Source: Salinisphaera sp040361255
GTDB taxonomy: Bacteria > Pseudomonadota > Gammaproteobacteria > Nevskiales > Salinisphaeraceae
Assembly: GCF_040361255.1 (NCBI RefSeq)
Contig: NZ_APNG01000013.1
Span: 69,777 to 133,776 of the forward strand
Length of the DNA stretch: 64,000 bases
Direction of reading: 5' to 3'
The notes beneath the pieces are model-generated. The model did not search any database. It saw only the letters and a program-made list of their open reading frames with translations, and was not told the DNA's origin. The translations under genes and the position numbers were made by a program. Positions 53,171-62,813 of the stretch are shown here, one piece after another. Numbering within the stretch: the first letter of the stretch is position 1; every line of letters starts with the position of its first letter.

Positions 53171-54794
53171 GGCGAGCCTCCTGCGCGCGAGATGATGCAT
53201 TCGCAGACGACGCGTCGCTGGACTGCCCGGCCGATGCGTCGTTGGCCAGCGTTTTGCGGATCGTACCGTCGTCGAAACGCCGGATGCCGAATGCCGCGGT
53301 GTCGATGTCGCGGCGCTTGAAATCCTGCTTGATCACGTCGACAGCGGCCTCGAAGTCCGTCTCGGTCATGCCGTAGTAGTGCGCGCCGGCGACCATCAGG
53401 CGCGGCGGCGGTGTCATCTGCAGCCAGCGCGTCACCAGAGACATCGGCAGGCGCGTGCTCGCCTGCTCCATCTGCTCGGGAATATCGGCGACATCGCGAT
53501 AGCGCACCCGCCAGGTGATATCCGGCATCTTGCGGCCGGTGAGTTTTTCCACATCCACGCCCTCTGGCGGCAGCAGGAAGAAGAACAGCCGGTGTTCGCC
53601 GGCCACCGGGCGCAGCGAGATCTTCGAATAGTTCGACAGGGTCAGCGTGTCGTCGTGCTGAATACCCATGCGATAGCCTTCGGCTTCACCGTCGACGATG
53701 AAACGCGAGATACGCCCGGCGGTATTCATCATGTCGAGCGTGTCGATACCCACATTCTGCATATCGACATTGGGCGCGAGCACCGGCTTGGCGCCGTCCG
53801 CGGCGACGTTGCTCCACAGATAGACCGGGCCTTTTCCGGCGATCGCCTGCTGTAGCATGCTGGCGCTTTTGTCCAGCGCGGCCGGCGCGCGTTCGGCCAT
53901 GTTGTCGAACGGGCCCGGCGCGAATGTCGACTTCACCCAGCCCATGTCGCAGGCCCGGATGGTATAACTCAGCGACAACAGCACCATGCCCAACGCGGCC
54001 CATTTGCTGTTGCGTTTCATCTGCTCGCGAAAGCGCTGCCCGGCCTGCCGATTGGCTTGGCTAAGCCGGCTGGCCACCGATCCATCGCCTTCGTCGGCAT
54101 TCGGGCTGGCCTCGGCACGGGCGGCGGTAGCCGGGCGCGGGCGCGTGACCCGATCGGGTGGCGTGCGTTCGCGTGCCGCGCTCGACCCGGCGGATGGCTC
54201 GCGCTGCTCGGCCGGCGCCGGCGCCGGCGCGGCGCCGGGATGTCGAGACGCCGGCGTCGCGGCCGCGGACTCACCAAACCACCGCGCGCTGCCGAATACC
54301 GCAGGGGCTGGCTCGTGGCTGCCAGCGGCGGCGGATACCGTATCCACGAACGCCACGTAATCCAGCAGATCCGATTCGTAGTGGCGCGCGTCCAGGTGAA
54401 AACGCAGGCGCCGCTTGTCGGTAAGCTTCAGGATCAGCGCCGGCGCGCCGTATTCCCAGCGCCAGAGCTTGGTATCGTGGGCGATCTTGCAGCGCGTGAT
54501 CCGAGCATAATCCACCCGGCCGAACAGCTGCGAACTAAACCCGCTGGCGTCCAGGGCCAACGTATCCGCGCGCCCGCTGGCGGCACGCACCCGCCAGATC
54601 GCCAAGCCCAGCGCAGCCAGCCAGATAACGATCGCAATCGCCGCAATCAACTGATCGTAGGGCGCGACCACACGCTGGCCGACCAACGCCAGACCGATCG
54701 CCAGAACCACGGCCCCGCCCAGACCCAGCAGCCACGCCACACCGCGCAGGTCGGCCCGATCGTGGTGGTAATGCAAAAGATCCGGCGAACTCAT
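53157..54794 (-). CDS. Membrane protein with Pro/Ala-rich linker, unknown function
   Basis: A 545-residue protein. Two N-terminal membrane helices (about 18-40 and 48-68) lead into a PH-like soluble region (about 75-150, with DASGFSSQLFGRVDYARITR). A Pro/Ala/Arg-rich linker runs from about 165 to 245. A third helix (about 268-288) precedes a C-terminal domain with ISLRPVAGEHRLFFFLLPPE. No family was recognised. It is the first gene of a three-gene operon. Confidence 0.75.
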   Translation of the reverse strand: MSSPDLLHYHHDRADLRGVAWLLGLGGAVVLAIGLALVGQRVVAPYDQLIAAIAIVIWLAALGLAIWRVRAASGRADTLALDASGFSSQLFGRVDYARITRCKIAHDTKLWRWEYGAPALILKLTDKRRLRFHLDARHYESDLLDYVAFVDTVSAAAGSHEPAPAVFGSARWFGESAAATPASRHPGAAPAPAPAEQREPSAGSSAARERTPPDRVTRPRPATAARAEASPNADEGDGSVASRLSQANRQAGQRFREQMKRNSKWAALGMVLLSLSYTIRACDMGWVKSTFAPGPFDNMAERAPAALDKSASMLQQAIAGKGPVYLWSNVAADGAKPVLAPNVDMQNVGIDTLDMMNTAGRISRFIVDGEAEGYRMGIQHDDTLTLSNYSKISLRPVAGEHRLFFFLLPPEGVDVEKLTGRKMPDITWRVRYRDVADIPEQMEQASTRLPMSLVTRWLQMTPPPRLMVAGAHYYGMTETDFEAAVDVIKQDFKRRDIDTAAFGIRRFDDGTIRKTLANDASAGQSSDASSANASSRAQEARHDSP

Positions 54795-55310
54795 CGCAAC
54801 TCGCTTATCAATGTCTGCTACGTGCCAGTCGGCGATCGAGAACGCCCGATCGATCGCCGCCTAAAATTACGCATTCCATCAGCCCAGGCGTGCTCGCGTT
54901 GCACGCCTGTCGACATAACCGCCTTCCTGATCGGGTACACAGCTGTGCATGCGCATGCACATCAGACTCTCCGGGCTGCGAGCGATCGATCTTTCGCCTT
55001 ATTTGCGTGTCGTCGCATTCATTGGCGGACCACCTGCTTGCCTGAGTGCGGCCCACGTTTCATACAACATCAAAAACGCCGCTGAGCCACGTGCCGCGTA
55101 TCCGCATACCTGGCCCGAACCCGTAGGTGGCGGAAGAATAAAGCAAAACCCGCGCGGCGCCGATAAAACATTGCGCGCCGCCTGATTGGGCACGAGGTTT
55201 ATTGGGCACGTTTATCCGCCACGCGGGTGGCGCGGTGGCTGCATCTTGCATCAAAAGCGTTGCTACCATAGCGAACATGCCGATCGCCGGCACAGCGAAG
55301 GGATCGCCCC
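54795..55310. other. Gene-free divergent region with one dispersed repeat
   Basis: About 516 bases between divergent genes. It contains an inverted copy of the dispersed repeat at 54990-55078. It presumably holds the promoters of both neighbours. The remaining sequence, including GCGCCGATAAAACATTGCGCG, shows no reading frame with homology. Confidence 0.6.
54990..55078 (-). repeat. Dispersed repeat, copy 5 (inverted)
   Basis: On the minus strand it reads TGATGTTGTATGAAACG, then GGCAAGCAGGTGGTCCGCC, AATGAATGCGACGACACGC and AAATAAGGCGAAAG. Block order and spacing match the copies at 2576 and 25119, about 52 kb and 30 kb away. Confidence 0.78.
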
Positions 55311-56132
55311 GTGCCCCACCTGTTTACCAATCGCCATAAACTGTCCGATCTGACCCGCGACACGCCGAACCTGCGTGACGATTTCCGCTGGGAAACGGCC
55401 AACGCGATCCTCTACAAGGTCGGCGGTTTTCTGTTCATCGTCGGCAGCGTGTTTTTCTTTCCGCGACTCGAGGCGTATCAGAATATCGGTGCCTGGGTCT
55501 TCTTCGTCGGCTCGATTCTCTACCTGGTGGTGACCGGGCACGACATGTTGGAAGTGCGCAAGTTCTGGCACCAGCACAACCGTCACGCCCCCGACCGGCG
55601 TCTCGAACTGATTGCTGCGGCCAGCTACCTGGCGGGCACGTTGCTGTTTACGGTAGGCAGCCTGTTCTTTCTGAGTTGGTGGGGCTGGTTCATCGCCGGC
55701 GCCTGGTGCTTCATTATCGGTTCGCTGCTTTTCGTGCTCGGGGCGGGCGTGAATGTGCTGCAGATTGTCCAGGCCCCCTCGCTGCTGTCCATGCAAATGA
55801 CCAATCTGACGGCGGTCACTTTTGTGGTGGGCTCGGTGCTGTTCGCGGTCGCCTCGGTTCCCTACCTGTGGACCTTCGACAATCTGGCGAGCAAGCAGCG
55901 GTTGTTCAGCTTTCTGGCCTGGCAGTACCTGATCGGCAGTCTGCTTTTCTTTCTCGGCGGTGTCTTCAACTACTACCGCGCCTATGTGCTCATGTGCCGG
56001 CATCGCGATGGTGAAAGCCGCCACGCCAACGACGATGTGCTGCTCATGTCGTATATGCGCGGCGATATCAGTGCCGCCGAGTTTCGCCGCGCCTGCCGCG
56101 CCAAAGCCCCATCGTCACAGAGTCTTTCCTGA
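55311..56132 (+). CDS. YrhK-like membrane protein
   Basis: A 273-residue protein with about six helices in three similar hairpins. Each hairpin shows a pattern like LYKVGGFLFIVGSVFFFPRL, YLAGTLLFTVGSLFFL and YLIGSLLFFLGGVFNYYR, the YrhK domain. The function of this family is unknown. The start is GTG 55311, with AAGGGA upstream; no better ATG lies in frame. The C-terminus is soluble and polar. Confidence 0.8.
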   Translation: MPHLFTNRHKLSDLTRDTPNLRDDFRWETANAILYKVGGFLFIVGSVFFFPRLEAYQNIGAWVFFVGSILYLVVTGHDMLEVRKFWHQHNRHAPDRRLELIAAASYLAGTLLFTVGSLFFLSWWGWFIAGAWCFIIGSLLFVLGAGVNVLQIVQAPSLLSMQMTNLTAVTFVVGSVLFAVASVPYLWTFDNLASKQRLFSFLAWQYLIGSLLFFLGGVFNYYRAYVLMCRHRDGESRHANDDVLLMSYMRGDISAAEFRRACRAKAPSSQSLS

Positions 56133-56231
56133 AAAGGCCTGGCGCCAACCGCCTGTCGGGATTTCAACCTGAAACCACCCCTGCTCCGTGGCATGCCAGG
56201 AATCGGCATATCAACTGGATGATAAAAACCA

Positions 56232-56277
56232 AATATCGCTAAATCGAATAAAACACGTTTATCATTTGAGTGATATT
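56232..56277. promoter_or_regulatory. AT-rich promoter/operator region of the hipBA locus
   Basis: AATATCGCT at 56232-56240 and AGTGATATT at 56269-56277 form an inverted pair with one mismatch. The whole segment 56220-56300 is much richer in AT than the genome average. It is a reasonable place for HipB binding and the promoter, but is not proven. Confidence 0.4.
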
Positions 56278-56304
56278 ATTTAGTTATCAGTAAAACGCAT
56301 ACCG

Positions 56305-56739
56305 ATGCAGCTGCCTCTCGCCATGCAAGTTACGACACTCAAACAGCTTGGCGCCTTCATTCGCGATCAGCGACGCCAGCGCAACTGGACGCAGATGCAG
56401 CTCGCACAGGCCTCGGGCACCTTGCAGTCGTGGTTGTCCGGCGTGGAGAAGGGCAAGGGCAACCCGGAATTCGGCAAGATCATGGCAGTGCTGCGCGCAT
56501 TGGACGTCACGCTGGATCTGCAACGACCACGGCCCGCGCCGGCGCACGCACCGCCCGCGAAAACCGGGACGACGCAACCGGCTCGCCCCCGCACGCAGCG
56601 TCGTATGTCTTCTGGCGAACTTGCCACACCTCAAGGTGATCGCGCCGTGGGGACATCCCGTACGAGCGCGCGTGCGCCTGCAATCGCACCGACGGTTCAG
56701 TCGCTACGTAATCGCTTCCGGAAGAAAGACGAGACTTAG
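56305..56739 (+). CDS. hipB: HipB-like HTH antitoxin
   Basis: A 144-residue protein. An XRE helix-turn-helix (about residues 12-70) has GAFIRDQRRQRNWTQMQLAQ and SWLSGVEKGKGNPEFGKIMA. A basic, Pro/Ala/Arg-rich tail of about 70 residues follows, longer than in E. coli HipB. It should bind the operator upstream and the HipA kinase. ATG 56305 is used; ATG 56323 is the alternative. The hipA start is 5 bases after the stop. Confidence 0.85.
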   Translation: MQLPLAMQVTTLKQLGAFIRDQRRQRNWTQMQLAQASGTLQSWLSGVEKGKGNPEFGKIMAVLRALDVTLDLQRPRPAPAHAPPAKTGTTQPARPRTQRRMSSGELATPQGDRAVGTSRTSARAPAIAPTVQSLRNRFRKKDET

Positions 56740-56744
56740 CCGGC

Positions 56745-58013
56745 ATGGAGCACCGGGCCGCGCTTTTCGTGAATGACATCCGGATCGGTTCGATTACGCG
56801 GCTGACCGGCGGCCGGTTCGAATTCGCCTACGACGCAACCTATCGTGCAGACGAAGCCAACCATCCGTTGTCGTTGTCCATGCCGATGACCGCAGCCGTA
56901 CACCGCGATTCGCGTGGCGAGGCGATCGTCACCCACTTCCTGTGGGGCCTGCTGCCCGATGACCGCAATGTTCTGCAGCGTTACGCAGCGCACTTTTCGG
57001 TACCCGAGACGGACCCACTGGCTTTACTCGAGGCCATTGGGGCGGATTGTCCGGGGGCGCTGAGTTTCGCCAGCCCCGACCGGGGCCAGGGGCTGGCACT
57101 GCTCGATGAAACACACATGGCCGACGTCATCGAGGGGCTGCAACGGGGTCGCACATCCGCCATTTTCGGTCGCAATCCCGGCTATTTCTCTTTGGCCGGT
57201 GCCCAGCCAAAAACCGCACTGGTTTATCGCGATCGCCAGTGGTACATGCCGCTTGGCGACGAACCGAGCACACATATCGTCAAGCCCGCGATGCGTGACC
57301 TCGAAGACCAGCCCCTCAATGAGCATTTCTGCCTGCAACTTGCGCGCGAGGCAGGACTTAGCGCCCCGAACTCATGGGTCGAGCGCTTCGGCGCCGACCA
57401 GGCCGTGGTGGTCGAACGATTCGACCGGTTGGCCGATAATGGATTCTCCACCCTGCGGATACATACCGAGGACATGTGTCAGGCCCTGGGCTATGCGCCG
57501 AGCCAGAAATACGAGCAGGACGGCGGGCCCGGGATTCGTGCGATCGGCCAACTGCTGCGCGACAACGCCACCCATCCCGCCGCCGAACTCGAACAGTTCA
57601 TGCGGGCAGTGATGTTCAACGTGCTTGTGTGCGGCACCGACGCCCATGCCAAGAACTACTCGATCTGGCATGTGGCCGGACCCGAGCTCGCGCTTGCACC
57701 GCTTTACGATATCAACAGCCTATATCCGTATGCCCTGCGCCGTAATGAGCGCAAGATGGCCATGGCCGTTCGCGGTCACCGGATTCAGCACGACATCCGC
57801 CCGGAACATTTCGTGGTCGAAGGCGAAGCGCTGGGTCTAACATCGGCACAGGTTCTGGCCTGGCTGCGTGACATGGCCGAACAGCTCCCAGACAAAGCCG
57901 AGCACACACGCACCCAGATGCCCTGCCAATCCAAGGTGATCGATCAAATCGTCGATGAAATAAAGCGCTACGCTGCGCGTCTGCTCCGACAGGTGCGCAT
58001 CGCGGCCGGGTAA
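56745..58013 (+). CDS. hipA: HipA-like serine/threonine kinase toxin
   Basis: A 422-residue protein. The N-terminal subdomain has PLSLSMPM and HFLWGLLPDDRN. FSLAGAQPKTAL carries the regulatory Ser149 and the ATP-contact region, HIVKP Lys180, CGTDAHAKNYS the catalytic Asp299 and metal-binding Asn304, and APLYDI Asp322. These match E. coli HipA Ser150, Lys181, Asp309 and Asp332, so it looks active. E. coli HipA phosphorylates glutamyl-tRNA synthetase and causes growth arrest. The HipB gene is directly upstream. Confidence 0.93.
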   Translation: MEHRAALFVNDIRIGSITRLTGGRFEFAYDATYRADEANHPLSLSMPMTAAVHRDSRGEAIVTHFLWGLLPDDRNVLQRYAAHFSVPETDPLALLEAIGADCPGALSFASPDRGQGLALLDETHMADVIEGLQRGRTSAIFGRNPGYFSLAGAQPKTALVYRDRQWYMPLGDEPSTHIVKPAMRDLEDQPLNEHFCLQLAREAGLSAPNSWVERFGADQAVVVERFDRLADNGFSTLRIHTEDMCQALGYAPSQKYEQDGGPGIRAIGQLLRDNATHPAAELEQFMRAVMFNVLVCGTDAHAKNYSIWHVAGPELALAPLYDINSLYPYALRRNERKMAMAVRGHRIQHDIRPEHFVVEGEALGLTSAQVLAWLRDMAEQLPDKAEHTRTQMPCQSKVIDQIVDEIKRYAARLLRQVRIAAG

Positions 58014-58102
58014 GTCGTCCGTGTTAGCCGGCCGCCGTTATAGCGAGCATGCCGCAGAGTGCATCCGACGATCGCAATGCTTAATCGCACCTCGGGTCGC
58101 GA

Positions 58103-58831
58103 TCACGCCTCGGCATTGCGCGCGGCGACCGCCGCGTTCACCCGTGCACGCAGCGTGCGCAGCCGACGATCATGGATGCCCTGGTCGTCGAGATGGGCCA
58201 CGGTACTGTTCAGATATTCCGCAGCCGAACCGATCATGCCGTGGCCGGTGGCCAGCATGTCGATGACCGCCGAATCGTCCAGGCGTGCGCAAAAACTCGG
58301 GTGCGCCGCGTTGGCGACAAAGGTCATCGCCGGCAGCGACGCGCCGTCGCGGTCGTACAGCGTGACCCAACGCGGCGTATAGACGCCGGTAAGCATTTCG
58401 CGCCGCCAGATCATCAACAACTCGTGAGACAGATCGTCGGGCGGCAACCGCAGCCCCATCCCCCGGCAGGAACCGCCGGCCACCAGCCCGAGCATCAACC
58501 CCGGCGCGTCGGCCGAACCACGACCATGCGTCAGCCGGATACGAAAATCACGATGAAAGCCATATAGCAGCACGTCTCGCCACTCGGCCACCGGCACGCA
58601 CGGGTTCCAAAGCAGCGATCCATAGCCGAAAACCCACACCCCCGTATCGAGATCGACCGTGGGTGGGCGCTGTTCCAGCATCGCGCCGATCGAGCTTTGC
58701 ATCTGCGCATCGCTCAGCATCGCCACCCCCGGATGCGCCGCCGCCAGCGCCCGACGTAATTCGTCGCGTTCAAGCACCTCGCGGGTAATCCCGTTGGGCA
58801 ACGCACGATTGCGAGGGTCGGATTGCGTCAT
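58103..58831 (-). CDS. ChaC-like gamma-glutamylcyclotransferase
   Basis: A 242-residue enzyme. VWVFGYGSLLWNPCVPVAEW is the GGCT substrate-binding loop, GLVAGGSCRGMGLRL follows, and LLMIWRREMLTGVYTPRWV contains the catalytic Glu. The length and motifs fit ChaC proteins, which cleave glutathione to 5-oxoproline and Cys-Gly. ATG 58831 is used; ATG 58852 is possible. Not in an operon. Confidence 0.88.
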   Translation of the reverse strand: MTQSDPRNRALPNGITREVLERDELRRALAAAHPGVAMLSDAQMQSSIGAMLEQRPPTVDLDTGVWVFGYGSLLWNPCVPVAEWRDVLLYGFHRDFRIRLTHGRGSADAPGLMLGLVAGGSCRGMGLRLPPDDLSHELLMIWRREMLTGVYTPRWVTLYDRDGASLPAMTFVANAAHPSFCARLDDSAVIDMLATGHGMIGSAAEYLNSTVAHLDDQGIHDRRLRTLRARVNAAVAARNAEA

Positions 58832-59121
58832 GCCGCCATTATTACGCCGCATAGGCGTTGCTGATCAAAAAGCGTTAGCAAAGCCAGTGCAAAAAACGGG
58901 CCCGATTGAGCTCTTCCGCTCAGCCAATCGCGGCGGGTCAAGGACGATCACACCAGTGATAACCGTGGTCACACCTAAACGCTTCACGGATGTCTACCGA
59001 CACCAGCTCTTAAATCAAATCGCGATAAACTTGATTAATACACCGTTCCCAGTATCGACGCCTGGCATCTCCAAAGATTTGCGGCCTATTCGCAACCGGC
59101 GTCATTCGACCCTAAGTAAAG

Positions 59122-59973
59122 TCAAAGACGAACATCGAGCCCCGATGCTGGCGTGGGCGTACCGGAGTCGGACTCACGTAGAAGGAGTGAATAGACGTTA
59201 CCGTCGAAGGCGACGAGATAGCCTCGTACACCCAACAAAAACGATTTAACCGGTTGGACAGCCTGCGCCTTCAAACCGGCGTCGTTTGCGATCCCTTTGA
59301 CTAAGTAATACGCCGTGTTGATGTACTCATTGGCATCGTACTTGCCTTTATACGCGGGCGCCTTTTGCGGAAGCGCGATGTAGAGCTGATCGCCCGCTTG
59401 ACTTGAGGAAATCCGGAATTTCACGCCATCTAACGACAAATTCAGCTGCGCACCAAAAAGCGTGGAACAGTGCCTTGTTAGCGAGTAGTGAGTATTACAA
59501 GTCAGCTTAATTTGCGATACAGACTGGCTGTCCGGCGGGACATGGATCTCTGCATTCGGATCCGATGCTGCCTGTTGCTCCGCGCGCGTCGCCCGAAATA
59601 GTGTCAACGCGCCCGAACGGTTGCAGTCTGCAACACCGTAAAACCGCGGACTATGACTGTTGCTGGCGTAGACCATGCCGGATGCATAAGCGATGTCAGA
59701 GTGAAACGCTTCATCTTCGCGAAGATCGTAGCCATAGTCATCGCTTTGGCACAGTTCTGCAGCACGCCGGTGCCAAAGCGCTCTCGCTTGTTTTGGCGAG
59801 GTATACGCGTTCGCGTTGTAATAGATTTCGTGGACACCCGGCTTAATCTCGCGATCTACATAGCCGGACGCATCCGCGTGGGCGTTAGCATCACGCGGCC
59901 CGTACGCCGTGGCACACCCCGCGACGACCAAGACCCAACCCCAGCTCAAGCACAGCCAAAACCACTGGCGCAT
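59122..59973 (-). CDS. Lipoprotein with CC0125/CC1285-like N-terminal domain
   Basis: A 283-residue protein. The signal WVLVVAGCATAYGPRDA has a lipobox Cys20-21 region. The N-terminal third, GVHEIYYNANAYTSPKQARA and LWHRRAAELCQSDDYGYDL, fits the CC0125/CC1285-type lipoproteins. The rest has Cys pairs (LTCNTHYSLTRHCSTLF) and no recognised family. Codon use is less GC-rich than neighbours. ATG 59971-59973 has GGGGGATG upstream. Confidence 0.72.
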   Translation of the reverse strand: MRQWFWLCLSWGWVLVVAGCATAYGPRDANAHADASGYVDREIKPGVHEIYYNANAYTSPKQARALWHRRAAELCQSDDYGYDLREDEAFHSDIAYASGMVYASNSHSPRFYGVADCNRSGALTLFRATRAEQQAASDPNAEIHVPPDSQSVSQIKLTCNTHYSLTRHCSTLFGAQLNLSLDGVKFRISSSQAGDQLYIALPQKAPAYKGKYDANEYINTAYYLVKGIANDAGLKAQAVQPVKSFLLGVRGYLVAFDGNVYSLLLRESDSGTPTPASGLDVRL

Positions 59974-60353
59974 ACATCCCCCTTCATACCTTTGCTCACA
60001 CAGTAGCGCGGTTAAGTGACTTTCCGAAACGGTGCACGGCATTCAGAGGTTATTCGGTTAGGTTATTCGGGGTTATTCGGGGACAGTATACTTAACTCAC
60101 CCGACCCCAGTCTCGGTTATTCGGGGACAGTATACTTAACTCACCCGACCCCAGTCTCGGGCGGACCAACCCCGAGCCGGGGCACATGTCGAACACGGCC
60201 GCTACCCCGTCAATCGCGCCGATCGCGAGGCGGTGAAACAACGCGTGGATACGCTGCCCAGCCAGGATGCCATCGCCCGCCGTAACGGGGCGCTTTCCAA
60301 GGAACCGGCCGGCGCGCTCGATCGACCTAACGGCAGCCGGGCGCGGCTCATGC
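59974..60353. other. Gene-free region with REP-like tandem repeats
   Basis: About 380 bases. The left half holds the 44-bp tandem repeat at 60071-60158 and partial GGTTATTCGG units from 60049. The right half, about 60160-60353, is GC-rich like the genes; one frame reads VKQRVDTLPSQDAIARRNGA but no family or start could be assigned, so it may be a gene fragment. Confidence 0.55.
60071..60158 (+). repeat. Two perfect 44-bp tandem REP-like repeats
   Basis: Each unit starts GGTTATTCGGGGACAGTATA and ends CCGACCCCAGTCTC. The core CGGGGACAGTATACTTAACT recurs once at 61707, just before the RAYT gene, and in inverted form at 62420 and 62793. Confidence 0.88.
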
Positions 60354-61580
60354 TCAGGTGTACCAAGTCGGCTCAGGAATCTCGCCGAGTAGGGCGAAGC
60401 GACCGACCTCAACCCGTTTGTAGGCAATCGGGTCGTGCAGGCTGTGGGTTCGTAGGTTGCGCCAGTAGATATCGAAGCCGTACTTGTTGGCGCTGGCCCG
60501 TGCGCCAGTCAATTCGTACAGGCGGGTGGCGATATCCAGCCCAGTCTCCACGATGCGCTGTTTGGCCGCAGCCACTTTCACAGCCGCTTCACCGCGCTCG
60601 CGGGCGGTGCAACAGCGCGTCGACCACGGCCACGGTCTGTTCCACCAATGCCTGGCTGGCCCAAAGCCGCGACTGCAGATCGCCAAAGCCGTCGAGCACA
60701 TAAAACTCGTCGGCAGCGCGGGCCTTGTTATCGCCGCCGTAGGGCCATGGGCGCGTGTTGCGACGGTTGTATTCGAGCGCGGCCGCCAGCGCGCCTTCGG
60801 CAATGCCCAGATAAAAGCTGGTGAACACCAGCTGGATGGCCGGCACGTTGAGGGTGGCATACACGCTGGGCTGATAGCGTTTGTTCACGAAGCCGAGGGC
60901 GTCGCGCCAGGGGACTTCCACATCGCGGATCACCACCCCGCCGGATTCGGTCAGACGCTGGCCGAGGTTGTCCCAATCGCCGAGAAATTCCAGCCCGTCC
61001 TGGCGGGAATCCACCACCGCGAACACATGCTCGCCGCTGTTTTCCAACACGCCTTCCAGGACGGTCAGATCCGCCACCCGGCTGCCCGTGGAAAAGCTCT
61101 TGCGGCCGTTGAACACGAGCGTGTCGCCCGTGTCCGTCACTTTGAGATCGTTATCACGCGGGTTCACCGCGCCGCCGAAGAACAGCTGCCCGGCGGCATA
61201 GCGGCGTTCGATGGCCTCGATCTGCTCCGGCGTGCCCACCAGACGCGCCGCCCAAGCCCAGAGATAGTGATACCCCAGCAGCTGCCCGATCGAACCATCC
61301 CCCGGGCCACCTCGCGAATCCCCCGATAGGCGGTCGCCCAGCGCTGGCCACCGCCACCCAGGGCATTCGGCGCCAGCAACGTGACCAGCCCGGCGTTCTT
61401 GAGCAGTTCCACCTCGGCATGCGGGCTGCGATTGGCGCGATCACGCACGACCGCATCCTCGGCCAGCAGATCGCCCACGCTGCGGGCCCGCTCGATCCAG
61501 CCTTGCGGCGTATCCGGCCAGGCATCCGGTTGCCAACCGAACGCATCGACCCCTTCCTGCTTGATAGACACTGCACTCAT
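60354..61580 (-). pseudogene. SfnB-like acyl-CoA dehydrogenase-family monooxygenase, two frameshifts
   Basis: Three frames together rebuild one protein of about 400 residues. The first, from ATG 61578-61580, runs DLLAEDAVVRDRANRSPHAE, then LLKNAGLVTLLAPNALGGGG. It breaks at a C5 run at 61299-61303, where one more base would restore GSIGQLLGYHYLWAWAARLV. The second, 60589 to about 61300, has FFGGAVNPRDNDLKVTDTGD and ALGFVNKRYQPSVYATLN. It breaks near 60605, and the last part has GLDIATRLYELTGARASANK. SfnB-type flavoenzymes act in sulfur assimilation from sulfones. No sfn partner is nearby. Confidence 0.8.
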
Positions 61581-61706
61581 CGCTGCTCTCCATCGAAAGA
61601 CGCATCGGCGCGGCCCCATGCCGTCACCGCAGGCCGCCAGTCTCTGCAACGAAGTGAGCGCCGCGCCAATCACAAATCCGCAAAAGCAAATCGCGCAGCA
61701 TTTATT

Positions 61707-62440
61707 CGGGGACAGTATACTTAACTCACATACCCAATCCTGCTAGAGCACCCGCATGGCCCGTCTCGCCCGTGTCGTTTTACCCGGCACACCGCACCAC
61801 GTCACCCAGCGCGGCAACCGTCGCCAGACCGTTTTCTTCCATGACGACGACTACCGCTACTACCTATCGCTGATCAACGAGTTCGCGGCGAAAGCGGATA
61901 CCGCCGTGATCGCCTACTGCCTCATGCCCACCCACGTGCACTTTATCCTCACGCCCAGCCATTCGGACGGCCTGCGTGCAGCCCTCGGCGAAGCCCATCG
62001 CCGCTATACGCGATATATCAACTTCCGCGAAAACTGGCGCGGCCACCTCTGGCAGGAGCGGTTTCATTCCTACCCCATGGACGATGCCCACCTCTGGGCC
62101 GCCGTACGCTATGTGGAACGCAATCCCGTAGCCGCCGACATCGCCAGCGACGCCACCGAATGGCCGTGGTCGAGCGCCAAGGCCCATGTGTCGAACCGAG
62201 CCGACCCGCTGATCAAACTCTCAAGCCGACCGAATCTGGCCGACGACTGGCGCGAGTACCTCGCCGCCGGCGTGCCCGCTGACGAAGCCGAACAGGTCGA
62301 ACAACATCTACGCACCGGCCGCCCGCTGGGCAATGAGGTGTTCATTGACCGGGCCGAGAAGCGGCTTGGGCGAACGCTTCATCGGCAACTGCCGGGGCCG
62401 AAGCCTAAGGCCCAAGAGTGAGATAAGTATACTGTCCCCG
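61707..62440 (+). mobile_element. REP-associated tyrosine transposase unit with 21-nt inverted ends
   Basis: The left end at 61707-61727 is CGGGGACAGTATACTTAACT plus C. The right end at 62420-62440 is its inverted form with one difference. The gene lies wholly between them. Further copies of the end sequence at 60071-60158 and 62793-62813 mark this as a RAYT with its REP family. Confidence 0.72.
61756..62421 (+). CDS. REP-associated tyrosine transposase (RAYT)
   Basis: A 221-residue Y1_Tnp-type HUH protein. The N-terminus PGTPHHVTQRGNRRQTVFFH is the RAYT signature. The HUH pair is His60-Val-His62 in LMPTHVHFILTP, and the probable catalytic Tyr is Tyr119 in AAVRYVERNPVAA. RENWRGHLWQERFHSYPMDD is also conserved. 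RAYTs are thought to move REP sequences and are usually not flanked by insertion-sequence ends. All key residues are present. The stop codon overlaps the right end repeat. Confidence 0.93.
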   Translation: MARLARVVLPGTPHHVTQRGNRRQTVFFHDDDYRYYLSLINEFAAKADTAVIAYCLMPTHVHFILTPSHSDGLRAALGEAHRRYTRYINFRENWRGHLWQERFHSYPMDDAHLWAAVRYVERNPVAADIASDATEWPWSSAKAHVSNRADPLIKLSSRPNLADDWREYLAAGVPADEAEQVEQHLRTGRPLGNEVFIDRAEKRLGRTLHRQLPGPKPKAQE

Positions 62441-62792
62441 GATACGCGCCAGACACGCTCTATCACGCCCTCGCTTTAAACACCCCGGGCGCCGTTTTTA
62501 TTACGGCCGACCGGCGCTACCACGACAAAGCATCAGCACACTACGATCAAAGCATGTTGCTCGAAGACTTGGGTTCGTCGCTATAGAGCGGCGAGGTCTT
62601 CCATTGCTGCGAGCTGTGGTGCGAGCTGTCGAACGAGACGATCGACCCGCATTCGTGGAAAGCACGGTTGCCGCATCGCCATCTTGCGGGCTCAGTTCGT
62701 GGGCGAGGAAACGCGCCGTTACTTCGGGCCGTACTGCGCCGCATCAACATCTGTATCGCGCCGTCTGAAGCTGAACATTCTCAGCTGAAAGC

Positions 62793-62813
62793 GAGATCAG
62801 TATACTGTCCCCG
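62793..62813 (-). repeat. REP-like core, inverted orientation
   Basis: GAGATCAGTATACTGTCCCC plus G. It matches the right end of the RAYT unit at 62420-62440 with a small difference and is followed at once by the GGATATCC palindromes. Confidence 0.75.
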
